Shown here: piece by piece, positions 47,502 through 54,199 of the stretch
Layout of the letters: every line of letters starts with the position of its first letter
Numbering within the stretch: position 1 is the first letter of the stretch
Source: Shinella sp. XGS7
Lineage (GTDB): Bacteria > Pseudomonadota > Gammaproteobacteria > Burkholderiales > Burkholderiaceae_C
NCBI RefSeq assembly: GCF_020535565.1
Contig: NZ_CP084758.1
Span: 2,741,001-2,805,000, forward strand
Reading direction: 5' to 3'
Length of the DNA: 64,000 nucleotides
The notes under the pieces: model-generated
The model's database searches: none
What the model saw: the letters and a program-made list of their open reading frames with translations, nothing else
What the model was told of the DNA's origin: nothing
Position numbers and translations under genes: made by a program

Positions 47502-49190
47502 GGGGGAGGAGGGCTCCAGCGGGGCAGCATCTTCGATCAGATCGGCCTGCACTGGCTTCGGGAGGTAGTCGGCCGGGTTCACGCCGTAGGCTCGTGCCAG
47601 CGCGAGAAGCTCGCCAGCCCGCTCGCGGTCTGGTGCGCGGCCAGGCATGAGCTTTTCAACCAGGGCCGGGCCGACCAGCAACGCGGCCAGCTGGTCCGGG
47701 GTCGCGGTGGTGTTGATCCAGTCCATGGTCCAGGTGCACAGGTCCAGCGTGCCGCCGTCGGCGGCGTCCTCTGCGGCCTCCTGCAGGGCGGCCAGGCCGA
47801 CCAGCTTGCCGATCAGGCCGAAGTCGCAGTCGCCGGACAGATCAATCTCACGCCACAGCGCCATGCGCATCTCTTGCACGGTCCGCGGTGCAGTCAGGAA
47901 GCGAGCCAGCACTGCATCGCGAATGGGCGTCCAGCTGTCCGACACCGCGAGCCGCTCCTCGGCGGTCCAGTCCGCCATTTCTGCCTCGCGCTCCTGCTGG
48001 ATGCTGAGCAGGTGAGCCTCCCGCCGCGCCTCGGCCGTGGGTTGGGGCTCAAAGCGGTGGGCCGCGCCCGCGAGCTCCATGACTTTGTTGGCGTCATCGA
48101 CGGACAGGAATCCCTCCAGTCGGCCGCTGCCCGGCGCTGCGATGTAAGTGGCTTGCGGGGCGGCCTCGCCCAGGCCGGCGAGCAGCGTCTGCAGGGTGGG
48201 GGGTGATTGTTCGTCCTGCTCGTCGTCGTCGGCGTCATCGCCCTTGCTCGCGCGAATCTCCTCGTCCAGGCTGATCAGCCCTTCCGGCGTGCGCCAGGAG
48301 TACGTCCAGCGCTGCTTGGCTTCGTCACCCTCCACGATCACCGCCGCGCTGGCCCGGATGGCGTCAGCGCGGCGGCGCTCGTGGGCTTCGGTCTTGAGCT
48401 TATAGCAGCCCCGATCCAGGCAGAGGTCGGGAGGCAGTGCTGCCAGGTCAGGGCTATTGCCGCTCAGGCGGGGGCAGTTTGTGCAGGCGCCTGCACCCTG
48501 GCACAGCGTGGCGTCGGTGGTGTCGAAGCCAGCGTCGGCGATGCGTATGAAGCCCGCCTTGATGCGCTCATCGGCCAGGGCCACGCTGATCCAGCAGGGC
48601 GGGCCGTTGGGCTTTTCGCGGTGGTAGTCGCGCAGGTCCTTGAGCTTGGCGCGCTGCTCGTCGTGGGTGGTCAGTCGGGAGAGATAGAGCGCGATCTCAG
48701 GCGCCAGGCCCAGCTCGTTGACCGCGTGCCGCACCTCGGGGGCACTGCGGGACAACTTCAGGCGGGCATAGACATAGCTGCGGCTCTTCTTGATCTCGGC
48801 AGCGATGTCGTCGGCCGACATGCCGAACTCCCGCATCAGCCGGGCGAAGGTATCGGCCTCCTCGTAGGCCTTCACATCCTCGCGCTTGTCGTTCTCGTGC
48901 AGCTGGGCGATGGAGGCTTGGCGGTTGTCCATCTCGCGCACGATGGCGGGAATGAACTCCAGGCCTGCGATGGACGCCGCGCGAAAGCGGCGGTGGCCGA
49001 ACACGATCTCGTAGGCCTGGATCAGGTCGCCCTGCTCGCCCGGGAGGGGGCGCGCCACGATGGGCTGCATGACGCCCTGTGCCTTGATGCTCTCCGCGAG
49101 CTCCTCGAGCTTGGCCTGCGGGTAGGACTGGCGGGGGTTGAAGGGGCTTTCGCGCAGGGCGCTCAGCGGCAGGGATTCGATCTTATCCAT
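47388..49190 (-). CDS. ParB/Spo0J-family phage protein, C-terminus frameshifted
   Basis: 600 residues as read. ParB N-terminal domain: IESLPLSALRESPFNPR, the CTP-binding-type box GHRRFRAA (65-72; GERRxRA in chromosomal ParB) and IVREMDNRQASIAQLHENDKRED. The KorB/HTH region (ADDIAAEIKKSRSYVYARLKLS) follows, then a six-Cys patch (CQGAGACTNCP...CLDRGC, about 233-268) that may bind zinc. The last 35 or so residues are an artefact: at a G5 run (plus-strand 47502-47506) one base seems missing, and the other frame continues into an H-NS-like domain. Role could be DNA segregation or nuclease-like silencing; not provable here. Confidence 0.8.
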   Translation of the reverse strand: MDKIESLPLSALRESPFNPRQSYPQAKLEELAESIKAQGVMQPIVARPLPGEQGDLIQAYEIVFGHRRFRAASIAGLEFIPAIVREMDNRQASIAQLHENDKREDVKAYEEADTFARLMREFGMSADDIAAEIKKSRSYVYARLKLSRSAPEVRHAVNELGLAPEIALYLSRLTTHDEQRAKLKDLRDYHREKPNGPPCWISVALADERIKAGFIRIADAGFDTTDATLCQGAGACTNCPRLSGNSPDLAALPPDLCLDRGCYKLKTEAHERRRADAIRASAAVIVEGDEAKQRWTYSWRTPEGLISLDEEIRASKGDDADDDEQDEQSPPTLQTLLAGLGEAAPQATYIAAPGSGRLEGFLSVDDANKVMELAGAAHRFEPQPTAEARREAHLLSIQQEREAEMADWTAEERLAVSDSWTPIRDAVLARFLTAPRTVQEMRMALWREIDLSGDCDFGLIGKLVGLAALQEAAEDAADGGTLDLCTWTMDWINTTATPDQLAALLVGPALVEKLMPGRAPDRERAGELLALARAYGVNPADYLPKPVQADLIEDAAPLEPSSPLILLRKRRGRRRASLRLAMSTPRPAKPGPAEACNPPG

Positions 49191-49207
49191 GGTGGCTCCT
49201 TGCGGGT

Positions 49208-49855
49208 TCAGGCGAGGCGCTTGATGCGCCCCTTCTCGTGGTTGTCGTGCGCCACGCCGATGGCGAAGCGCAGGCCCTTGTTGGCGCGCTGTTGGTCGCA
49301 GGCGGCGCGCCGCACGTTGGCCATGTGAGCGATGGGGAAGTCCACGCTCAGGTCAGGCTCGGTCAGCACCTGGAACAGGCGCACGTAGTTCATGCGGAAT
49401 GGGCGCATGCCGCCGCGGCCCGGTGTGGGCATGCCGCGGCGCACGTCGAGCGGCATGCTTTCCAGCGGGTCGGTCGTGGTGCGCTGGCGGGCGGGCTTCT
49501 TGGCCAGCTTGGCGACCACCGCCTGGATCTCGCCGCCCGTGAGGGCGTGCGCCGTGGCCACCTGCGCCTGTACCGAGGTGTCCTGCGGTGTGGGCATGCC
49601 GGCCAGATCCATGAGCGCCTGCAGCGCGCGGCCGGGGGTGTAGACCGGCTCCCGGGCATAGGGCACGCGCTCGCGCTTGAGCCAGTTGCCCTTCATGGCG
49701 CTGTTGAGGAGCGCGGCCACCGTGGAGAGATTGACGTCGAACTTCTTGGCCACATCGGCCTCGGTCAGGCCCTCGTCGCGGTTGATCCGGAACCACTCGC
49801 ACACGCGAAAGGCCAGCGATCCCTTGGAGGGGTAGGCGGCGGGTAACAGGCTCAT
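49208..49855 (-). CDS. Hypothetical phage protein with HTH
   Basis: 215 residues. Residues 18-60 (FRVCEWFRINRDEGLTEADVAKKFDVNLSTVAALLNSAMKGNWLKRER) form a convincing winged-helix-type HTH. The C-terminal part is basic and unrecognised. It overlaps the gene upstream by 4 bases and lies 17 bases before the ParB-like gene, so it is in the same leftward operon. Confidence 0.68.
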   Translation of the reverse strand: MSLLPAAYPSKGSLAFRVCEWFRINRDEGLTEADVAKKFDVNLSTVAALLNSAMKGNWLKRERVPYAREPVYTPGRALQALMDLAGMPTPQDTSVQAQVATAHALTGGEIQAVVAKLAKKPARQRTTTDPLESMPLDVRRGMPTPGRGGMRPFRMNYVRLFQVLTEPDLSVDFPIAHMANVRRAACDQQRANKGLRFAIGVAHDNHEKGRIKRLA

Positions 49856-50343
49856 GCGTAGCTCCTTTCACGCTTTGGCAGGGTTGCGGGCCAGAAGCGG
49901 CGGTCGCCGTTCTCGGGGCCCAGAAAGTCCACCGGGCCCGAGCTGCTGAAGAACTGCAGCGAGCGCTGTACCGGCTCGGGGTCGGGCAGCAGGGCGGCGT
50001 GGCGCACCACGGCCAGAGCCGCGGCGCGGAACTCGTCGGCGCCGGCGTAGGCCAGGCGCAGGGTCATCATCACCAGGCCCTGCACATCGCGGGCGGGGCA
50101 GCAGGGCAGCTCGCTGGCCAGGCTGTGCCGCAGGTGGCGCAGGTCGATCAGCATGGCGTGCAGCTCGTCGTACAGAAAGCAGCGCAGGAAGAGCTGGGGC
50201 ACGCCCTGCTGATCCGTCACCTGGTGCAGGCCGATCACGGTGTCGTCGCGGAAGAGCACCTCGTGGCGCTCCTGCAGCACCAGGTAGCTGCCGATGCGGC
50301 CGGGCGGGCAGCTCGGCGCCTGGGGAGTGTGGGGGTTACGCAT
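49852..50343 (-). CDS. Hypothetical phage protein
   Basis: 163 residues, no signal peptide; begins RNPHTPQAPSCPPGRIGSYLVLQERHEVLFRDD. No family recognised. ATG at 50343 overlaps the end of the preceding gene by 8 bases; a longer frame with another 34 residues is rejected. The C-terminal GPENGDRRFWPATLP resembles by chance a motif of VapE helicases. Confidence 0.58.
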   Translation of the reverse strand: MRNPHTPQAPSCPPGRIGSYLVLQERHEVLFRDDTVIGLHQVTDQQGVPQLFLRCFLYDELHAMLIDLRHLRHSLASELPCCPARDVQGLVMMTLRLAYAGADEFRAAALAVVRHAALLPDPEPVQRSLQFFSSSGPVDFLGPENGDRRFWPATLPKRERSYA

Positions 50344-50791
50344 GGTGGGCGGCCTCCTGGCCGCTGGGGGCGGCTTGCCGTCCGCACAGATGCGCCGGCG
50401 GCGTGAGGGCCGGGCCGGGCAGGTGCTCGCTGTGTGTGATGGCAAAGGTGTGGAGCAGCCGGAGCACGGGCTGCTTGGAGCGGGTGCCGGGCTGGATGTC
50501 CAGCCCGACCACGGTCACGGGATCGCCGCGGCGCAGGCCGGCGGCCTTGCTGCGGGCGGCCTGCAGGTCCAGGGCGCGGCTTGTGCCCTCGTAGCGGAAG
50601 GTGGCCACGATGGGCACGGCGTTGGGGTGGCCGGGCAGGGCCTGGGCCAGGATGACCTCCAGCAGCACGGCGCCGCCCTCGCTCTCCCAGGCGCAGGCGT
50701 CTCGCAGAAGCGAGCCCTGCAGGGCCAGCGTGATGTGCCGGCCAGCGCGGATCGTGGCCGGGTCGTCGTTGAAAAGTTCCGGGGCGCCCAT
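50336..50791 (-). CDS. Hypothetical phage protein, possibly OB-fold
   Basis: 151 residues. Core strands HITLALQGSLL, AVLLEVILAQALP, VPIVATFRYEG and DPVTVVGLDIQPG with the last segment leading to LRLLHTFAITH could form a small barrel like phage single-strand DNA-binding proteins, but no family match is certain. Start MGAPELF at 50791 follows the 59-residue gene by two bases. Part of the leftward operon. Confidence 0.55.
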   Translation of the reverse strand: MGAPELFNDDPATIRAGRHITLALQGSLLRDACAWESEGGAVLLEVILAQALPGHPNAVPIVATFRYEGTSRALDLQAARSKAAGLRRGDPVTVVGLDIQPGTRSKQPVLRLLHTFAITHSEHLPGPALTPPAHLCGRQAAPSGQEAAHHA

Positions 50792-50793
50792 GG

Positions 50794-50973
50794 TCAGTAG
50801 CCCGTTGCAGCGAGTTGGGCGATCTCGGCGCGCACCTGTGCAGTCGACAGTCCTGTCCTGACCGAAACCATCAGGACAAGCAACTGAGCGCGCGGGTCTC
50901 CTTGCCGCTCGGCCTGGTTGAAGACCTTGGCCATGACATGCAACTGGAGCGGGGTGTAGCGACCGCGGCTCAT
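50794..50973 (-). CDS. Small phage protein, 59 residues
   Basis: Starts MSRGRYTPLQLHVMAKVFNQ and ends AEIAQLAATGY; all helical by eye. Its ATG overlaps the preceding stop by 4 bases (ATGA) and its stop lies two bases from the next start, so it fills the gap in the leftward operon exactly; that fit is the main evidence. No function assigned. Confidence 0.62.
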   Translation of the reverse strand: MSRGRYTPLQLHVMAKVFNQAERQGDPRAQLLVLMVSVRTGLSTAQVRAEIAQLAATGY

Positions 50974-51311
50974 GCCTCACCCCGCTGTGCGTCCAGCTCG
51001 GTCTCCAGGCGCTTCACATCGGCGCGAGCCAGGCCCACCAGGGCCGACAGCTCGGCAAACTCCTGCTGTTCGGCGGCCATGCGGGCCTGCAGCACGGGGC
51101 TCTTGGTGTACTGCAGGCGGTGCACAAGCAGCGCGGCCTGGTCGAGGGCCATGTCGTGTTGCAGTTGCTCCTTGCGGCGGGCCAGGGCCTGCAGGTGCAT
51201 GCGCGCCTTGAAGAGGGCACAGCGCAAGTACAGGCGTCTGCACAGGCTCGGGGTGTGCGCCGGCAGACGCGGGACGCGGTTGGCGCGTGTGGGGGAAAGC
51301 GGGGTTTGCAT
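50970..51311 (-). CDS. Hypothetical coiled-coil phage protein, first gene of the leftward operon
   Basis: 113 residues. A basic N-terminus (TPLSPTRANRVPRLPAHTPS) is followed by a long helix (FKARMHLQALARRKEQLQHDMALDQAALL... to LETELDAQRGEA) of coiled-coil type. ATG at 51311 lies 27 bases behind the predicted -10 box of the operon promoter. The operator pair lies directly before it. Confidence 0.6.
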   Translation of the reverse strand: MQTPLSPTRANRVPRLPAHTPSLCRRLYLRCALFKARMHLQALARRKEQLQHDMALDQAALLVHRLQYTKSPVLQARMAAEQQEFAELSALVGLARADVKRLETELDAQRGEA

Positions 51312-51337
51312 GGTCGCCTCCGGGTTGAGTGAGGCGA

Positions 51338-51366
51338 AAGATACCCGAGGGTAAAACACAAAGCAA
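51338..51366 (-). promoter_or_regulatory. Promoter of the leftward phage operon
   Basis: On the minus strand TTGCTT (51366-51361), a 17-base spacer and TATCTT (51343-51338). One operator overlaps the -10 and spacer and the other lies just before the -35, so a bound repressor would block it. Confidence 0.65.
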
Positions 51367-51378
51367 TACCCGCAGGTA
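51342..51378. promoter_or_regulatory. Operator pair of the leftward operon
   Basis: TACCCGAGGGTA (51342-51353) and TACCCGCAGGTA (51367-51378), centres 25 bases apart. Same motif and same 25-base spacing as found at the CI/Cro region. Confidence 0.78.
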
Positions 51379-51420
51379 AAAACGCGGGCGAGAAAAAACC
51401 GCCCGGGGGCGGCTGGTGCT

Positions 51421-51615
51421 TTAGCTCTCAGATTGTGGCGGATGCGTTCGGCTGGGCTCGCCGCCCAGTATGAATGTGCAGTGCTCAGCCCGGTTGATGA
51501 CGATCCTCAGGCCGCTTTCCTGCCTCCGGCCGGGCGCCTCGCTGCTCTTGGCGTTGTTGGCGATTCGCTCTATCAGGCGGGCCGCTGTCTGGCCCACGTC
51601 GTCGTTTTCCGTCAT
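51421..51615 (-). CDS. Small phage protein with INxxxHCTF motif
   Basis: 64 residues: an N-terminal helix (DDVGQTAARLIERIANNAK) and a C-terminal LRIVINRAEHCTFILGG segment ending in HPPQSES. The INRAEHCTF piece is shared with the gene at 53307. No family known. ATG at 51615; a frame 104 codons longer crosses the divergent promoter gap and is rejected. It lies just before the operator pair of the leftward operon and points towards it. Confidence 0.5.
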   Translation of the reverse strand: MTENDDVGQTAARLIERIANNAKSSEAPGRRQESGLRIVINRAEHCTFILGGEPSRTHPPQSES

Positions 51616-51780
51616 TGAAGTTCCCTGGCAGTTCTCGGCGCGGGTGCGCTGGTTGGTACCACCCAAATCAAGGGCGGGATGCCCATGGCTTGGAATTGAT
51701 TTCGGGTAGTCTCCGGCGCCATGGGAAATGGCACAACTGTAAGAAACACGCAACGAACAACAGTGGACGAGGGGCTGGCC

Positions 51781-52446
51781 ATGGCGGCGCTTCCGCGCTT
51801 CGCCGCGGTGAGCACGAGCGATGAGGCAGTCTCGATCCTCAAGGAGGTGGTGTCGGCCCTGGGCTTGCCGGCCTTTGTGCTGGTGCGATACCTGGCCGCG
51901 GGTCAGGCGGTGCTGCAGCTGGAGCACAACCTCGCCGGTGCGGTGGATCTCGACGCGATCGTCGCGCAGCCGGTGGTGTCCCAGCTGGTGAGTCGCCCGA
52001 TCCCTGTGCTGCTGGCGCCGGGGCAGCTACCTCACCCAGATCTGCAGCTCGGCCTGGGCGTGGCCAGCCCACACGGCGAGGTGTCGCTGGTGCTGCTGCT
52101 GGGTGCTGAGGGGGAGCACATCGAGCCCGCCGTCCTGATGGGCCGGGCTGGCCTGGCCTGCATGGTGGCATCGGCGCTGGGAGATGTGCTGGCGCGCGTT
52201 GCGCCGATGGTGAGCCCGCTATCTGATCGGGAGCGCGAGGTGCTGGCGCTGCTGATTGAGGGCTGCTCCTCGAAGGAGGGGGCGGCGGTGCTGGGCATCA
52301 GTCCGCGCACCTTCGAGAAGCACGCCCAGCGCTGCAGAGTGCGGCTGGGCGCTGAAACCTCCATGGCGGCCGCCGTGATGGCGCTGCGCCGTGGATGGCT
52401 TGTGGGGGCGCTGCTTACCAGCCGCCGCCAGTACGGGGCAGGCTGA
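51781..52446 (+). CDS. LuxR-family regulator with intact HTH, prophage-encoded
   Basis: 221 residues from ATG 51781, which has GAGGGG in front; an ATG 20 codons earlier (51721) is possible. The C-terminal HTH is canonical: LSDREREVLALLIEGCSSKEGAAVLGISPRTFEKHAQRCRVRLG (about 157-200). The N-terminal region has the alternating pattern of a PAS/GAF-like or decayed autoinducer domain but lacks recognisable ligand residues. It is convergent with a second LuxR-type gene and divergent from the 64-residue gene. Confidence 0.78.
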   Translation: MAALPRFAAVSTSDEAVSILKEVVSALGLPAFVLVRYLAAGQAVLQLEHNLAGAVDLDAIVAQPVVSQLVSRPIPVLLAPGQLPHPDLQLGLGVASPHGEVSLVLLLGAEGEHIEPAVLMGRAGLACMVASALGDVLARVAPMVSPLSDREREVLALLIEGCSSKEGAAVLGISPRTFEKHAQRCRVRLGAETSMAAAVMALRRGWLVGALLTSRRQYGAG

Positions 52447-52477
52447 AGACTTCGAGGAAGGCGGCGAAGAAGGACAT
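52415..52477 (-). CDS. Possible 20-residue membrane-active peptide
   Basis: ATG at 52477 with AGGAG seven bases upstream, then 20 codons (starts MSFFAAFLEVFSL, ends GGGW) and TAA. The peptide is mostly hydrophobic and amphipathic. The ribosome site and first bases of the start codon lie in one arm of a perfect 13-bp inverted repeat (52476-52488 / 52512-52524), so the mRNA could fold and hide them. It overlaps the end of the LuxR-type gene on the other strand. Real coding is unproven. Confidence 0.35.
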   Translation of the reverse strand: MSFFAAFLEVFSLPRTGGGW

Positions 52478-52524
52478 AGTGGCTCCTGTTGAAGGTTCTG
52501 GTCACGTCGACCAGGAGCCACTAT
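52476..52524. repeat. Perfect 13-bp inverted repeat (hairpin)
   Basis: ATAGTGGCTCCTG and CAGGAGCCACTAT separated by 23 bases, the loop itself holding a TGGTC-ACGTC-GACCA hairpin that shares two bases with the outer arm. It lies between the two convergent LuxR-type genes. No T-run follows on either strand, so it does not look like a plain terminator. Confidence 0.8.
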
Positions 52525-52580
52525 CGCCGGTGAATCAGTTCTCTGGAACTGTCAACCCTGTCAGATTTACGTACAGCGGG

Positions 52581-53285
52581 TTAGGGGTGTAATAGACCGC
52601 CATCGATAGCCCGCAGCGCAACAGCGTGCGCTGTCCGCGCGCCCAGTTTGCTGGCTGCACTCAGAAGCGCCGGGTCTGCCCCGAGCTGGCTGATCGCGCT
52701 GAGCTTGCCGCGGTGGCGAACCACGGTGGCGCCGGCCAGCTTGAGCGCGTTGCGCTCGGGTTGGGTGAGGTCCACGGGCGCTGGCGTGCCGGTGATGCGC
52801 TCCATCGCCGCCTGCGCGTGCATTGCAACGACCTGCAGCTGGCCCTGGAGCAGCAGGCGGGCGTTGCCGCCGGGCAGCTCGTCCGGGCCGTCCAAGCCCA
52901 ACAGAAAGGCCTCGGCATGGCTGGGCTGGTGCAGTGCGACAGCCAGGCCCTGTTGAAAGCCGAACGGGGCCTGCGCCTCCCACAGGTCGCCAGCACCCTG
53001 GCTCGCGTAGAAGGCTTGGTCGTAGGCAACACAGCCGGGCCGGGCCAGCAGCGCGCCCAGGAGCGGGTCGCGCAAGCCCTCTGGCAGGGAAGCCACGGTG
53101 TCTTCGTAGCCGGCCGGCGGGTTGCCAAAGGCGCGCATGCTGGCATTGGCGCTGCCGAAGCGGCCGCGGATCAGCACGCCGGAGCACAAGCCGAACCCCA
53201 TCGACTCAGCTAGCGCGGAGGTGCGCTGGGTCAGTGTGGCCAGGTCGGGCGAGAGGCCCAGCTCAAGGACGGCTTGGTAATCCAT
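52581..53285 (-). CDS. LuxR-type protein with autoinducer-like domain and decayed HTH
   Basis: 234 residues. Residues about 12-160 fit the autoinducer-binding fold: NPPAGYEDTVASLPEGLRDPLLGALLARPG, VAYDQAF, LWEAQAPFGFQQGLAVALHQP. The DP pair (73-74) and a Gly near 113 are kept; the Trp residues that usually line the pocket are Tyr or missing. The C-terminal 60 residues keep LTQPERNALKLAG and ARTAHAVALRAIDGGLL but the recognition helix is not recognisable. It is the third gene of the CI operon, 21 bases behind the second. Confidence 0.75.
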   Translation of the reverse strand: MDYQAVLELGLSPDLATLTQRTSALAESMGFGLCSGVLIRGRFGSANASMRAFGNPPAGYEDTVASLPEGLRDPLLGALLARPGCVAYDQAFYASQGAGDLWEAQAPFGFQQGLAVALHQPSHAEAFLLGLDGPDELPGGNARLLLQGQLQVVAMHAQAAMERITGTPAPVDLTQPERNALKLAGATVVRHRGKLSAISQLGADPALLSAASKLGARTAHAVALRAIDGGLLHP

Positions 53286-53306
53286 GGTGGCCGGATGCTA
53301 CCGGCC

Positions 53307-53543
53307 TTACATGAAGCGCCACAAGGCCAGGGCGCAGACGGCTAGGGCTATCCCGGTGCCGCCCAACAGATAGGCCCTTGCCCAGCGGTGGTGTCCGCAC
53401 CACATGCATGCAGCGGTATGCGACCACGTCGCTCGCCCGCACTGTCGGCATTGCCGCGCTTGGTCGGCGCGAGGTGGCGTCAGGTTGCCGGGCTGTTGAG
53501 CAACGAATGTGCAGTGCTTGGGGTCGTTGATCTCAATGTGCAT
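53307..53543 (-). CDS. Small phage protein: HCTF motif, Cys4 ribbon, membrane anchor
   Basis: 78 residues. INDPKHCTF near the start (shared with the gene at 51421), then CRQCGRATWSHTAACMWCG, a CxxC-CxxC zinc-ribbon pattern, and a C-terminal hydrophobic segment YLLGGTGIALAVCALALW. It overlaps the end of the CI-like gene by 11 bases, so the two are co-expressed in the lysogen. Function unknown; a membrane-linked sensor or exclusion protein is conceivable. Confidence 0.6.
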   Translation of the reverse strand: MHIEINDPKHCTFVAQQPGNLTPPRADQARQCRQCGRATWSHTAACMWCGHHRWARAYLLGGTGIALAVCALALWRFM

Positions 53544-54126
53544 CAGTTGAGCCCGCTTTGCTTCGCTGGGTTTCCGGGCCTGCTGCGTGCTTGGCGGTGT
53601 TCCGCTTAGCAACATGCTCGTCAACTGCAAGGCAGAACTGGGTGAATGTACCGGCCCGCAGGGTCGGCTTCTTGCCCGTGCCGAGCTCCTTGGCGATCTT
53701 GAGATCGGCGTCGGCTGCGACGGCCAGTGCCGCTTCACGCCATATCGTCCGGTCCTCGTGGTGGGCAGTGAGGTTGCGCAACAGCAAGCGAACCTGGCCG
53801 GCGATGAGATCCAGGTCGGTGCGATCAAGCGCGAGCAGTTGCTGCGGGCTGATACCAGGAAGCGGCCAAGTTTGGGGTGTGCCCCCAGGCAAGTCCGGCG
53901 TGCTCCCGTCTTCATTCGCGCTCAGCCAGCCAACCGGCTTGCCGAGCTTCCGCTCGATGTGAAGCGCGGACTGTTCCGATATGGGCTTGTGACCGCTTAG
54001 CCAGTGATTGACCTGGCTGACGTTCTTGCCCAGGGCTGCGGCTAGAAGTGTCTGCTTGTTCTGGTGCTCGCCAAGCAACTGTGTAAGTCGATCTTGGCGG
54101 CGTTTCTTGAGAGCTTCTGGGACCAT
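53533..54126 (-). CDS. CI-like phage repressor, HTH without S24 peptidase
   Basis: 197 residues. The N-terminal HTH (LTQLLGEHQNKQTLLAAALGKNVSQVNHWLSGHKPISEQSALHIERKLGKPVGWL, about 12-66) is of the XRE class. The rest lacks the AlaGly cleavage site and Ser-Lys dyad of LexA-type repressors, so induction by RecA cleavage is not expected. ATG at 54126 lies ten bases from an operator copy, and three copies fill the divergent gap to the Cro-like gene, which fits a self-regulating repressor. Heads a three-gene lysogeny operon. Confidence 0.8.
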   Translation of the reverse strand: MVPEALKKRRQDRLTQLLGEHQNKQTLLAAALGKNVSQVNHWLSGHKPISEQSALHIERKLGKPVGWLSANEDGSTPDLPGGTPQTWPLPGISPQQLLALDRTDLDLIAGQVRLLLRNLTAHHEDRTIWREAALAVAADADLKIAKELGTGKKPTLRAGTFTQFCLAVDEHVAKRNTAKHAAGPETQRSKAGSTDAH

Positions 54127-54136
54127 GGTTAAAGGA

Positions 54137-54188
54137 TACCCACAGGTAAATTTGCCCGGGGTATTGAATTTGCATATACCCACGGGTA
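54137..54188. promoter_or_regulatory. Divergent CI/Cro operator-promoter region
   Basis: Three sites: TACCCACAGGTA (54137-54148), the weaker TTGCCCGGGGTA (54152-54163) and TACCCACGGGTA (54177-54188). A rightward promoter TTGCCC (54152-54157), 17 bases, TATACC (54175-54180) overlaps two of them. Confidence 0.75.
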
Positions 54189-54199
54189 AAGTCGGCGGC

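Noticed and set aside
49852..49950. GDRRFWP near the end of a small phage protein, like the GNRRFWP of VapE
   Set aside because: No helicase motifs accompany it and the protein is only 163 residues; chance or a minor shared peptide.
52536..52551. CAGTTC-TCTG-GAACTG inverted repeat
   Set aside because: Short arms, no neighbouring promoter and no second copy; not enough to call an operator.
52558..52576. CTGTCAGATTTACGTACAG, partly like a las/lux box
   Set aside because: The left half fits, but spacing is too long, and it lies between the ends of two convergent genes, not at a promoter.
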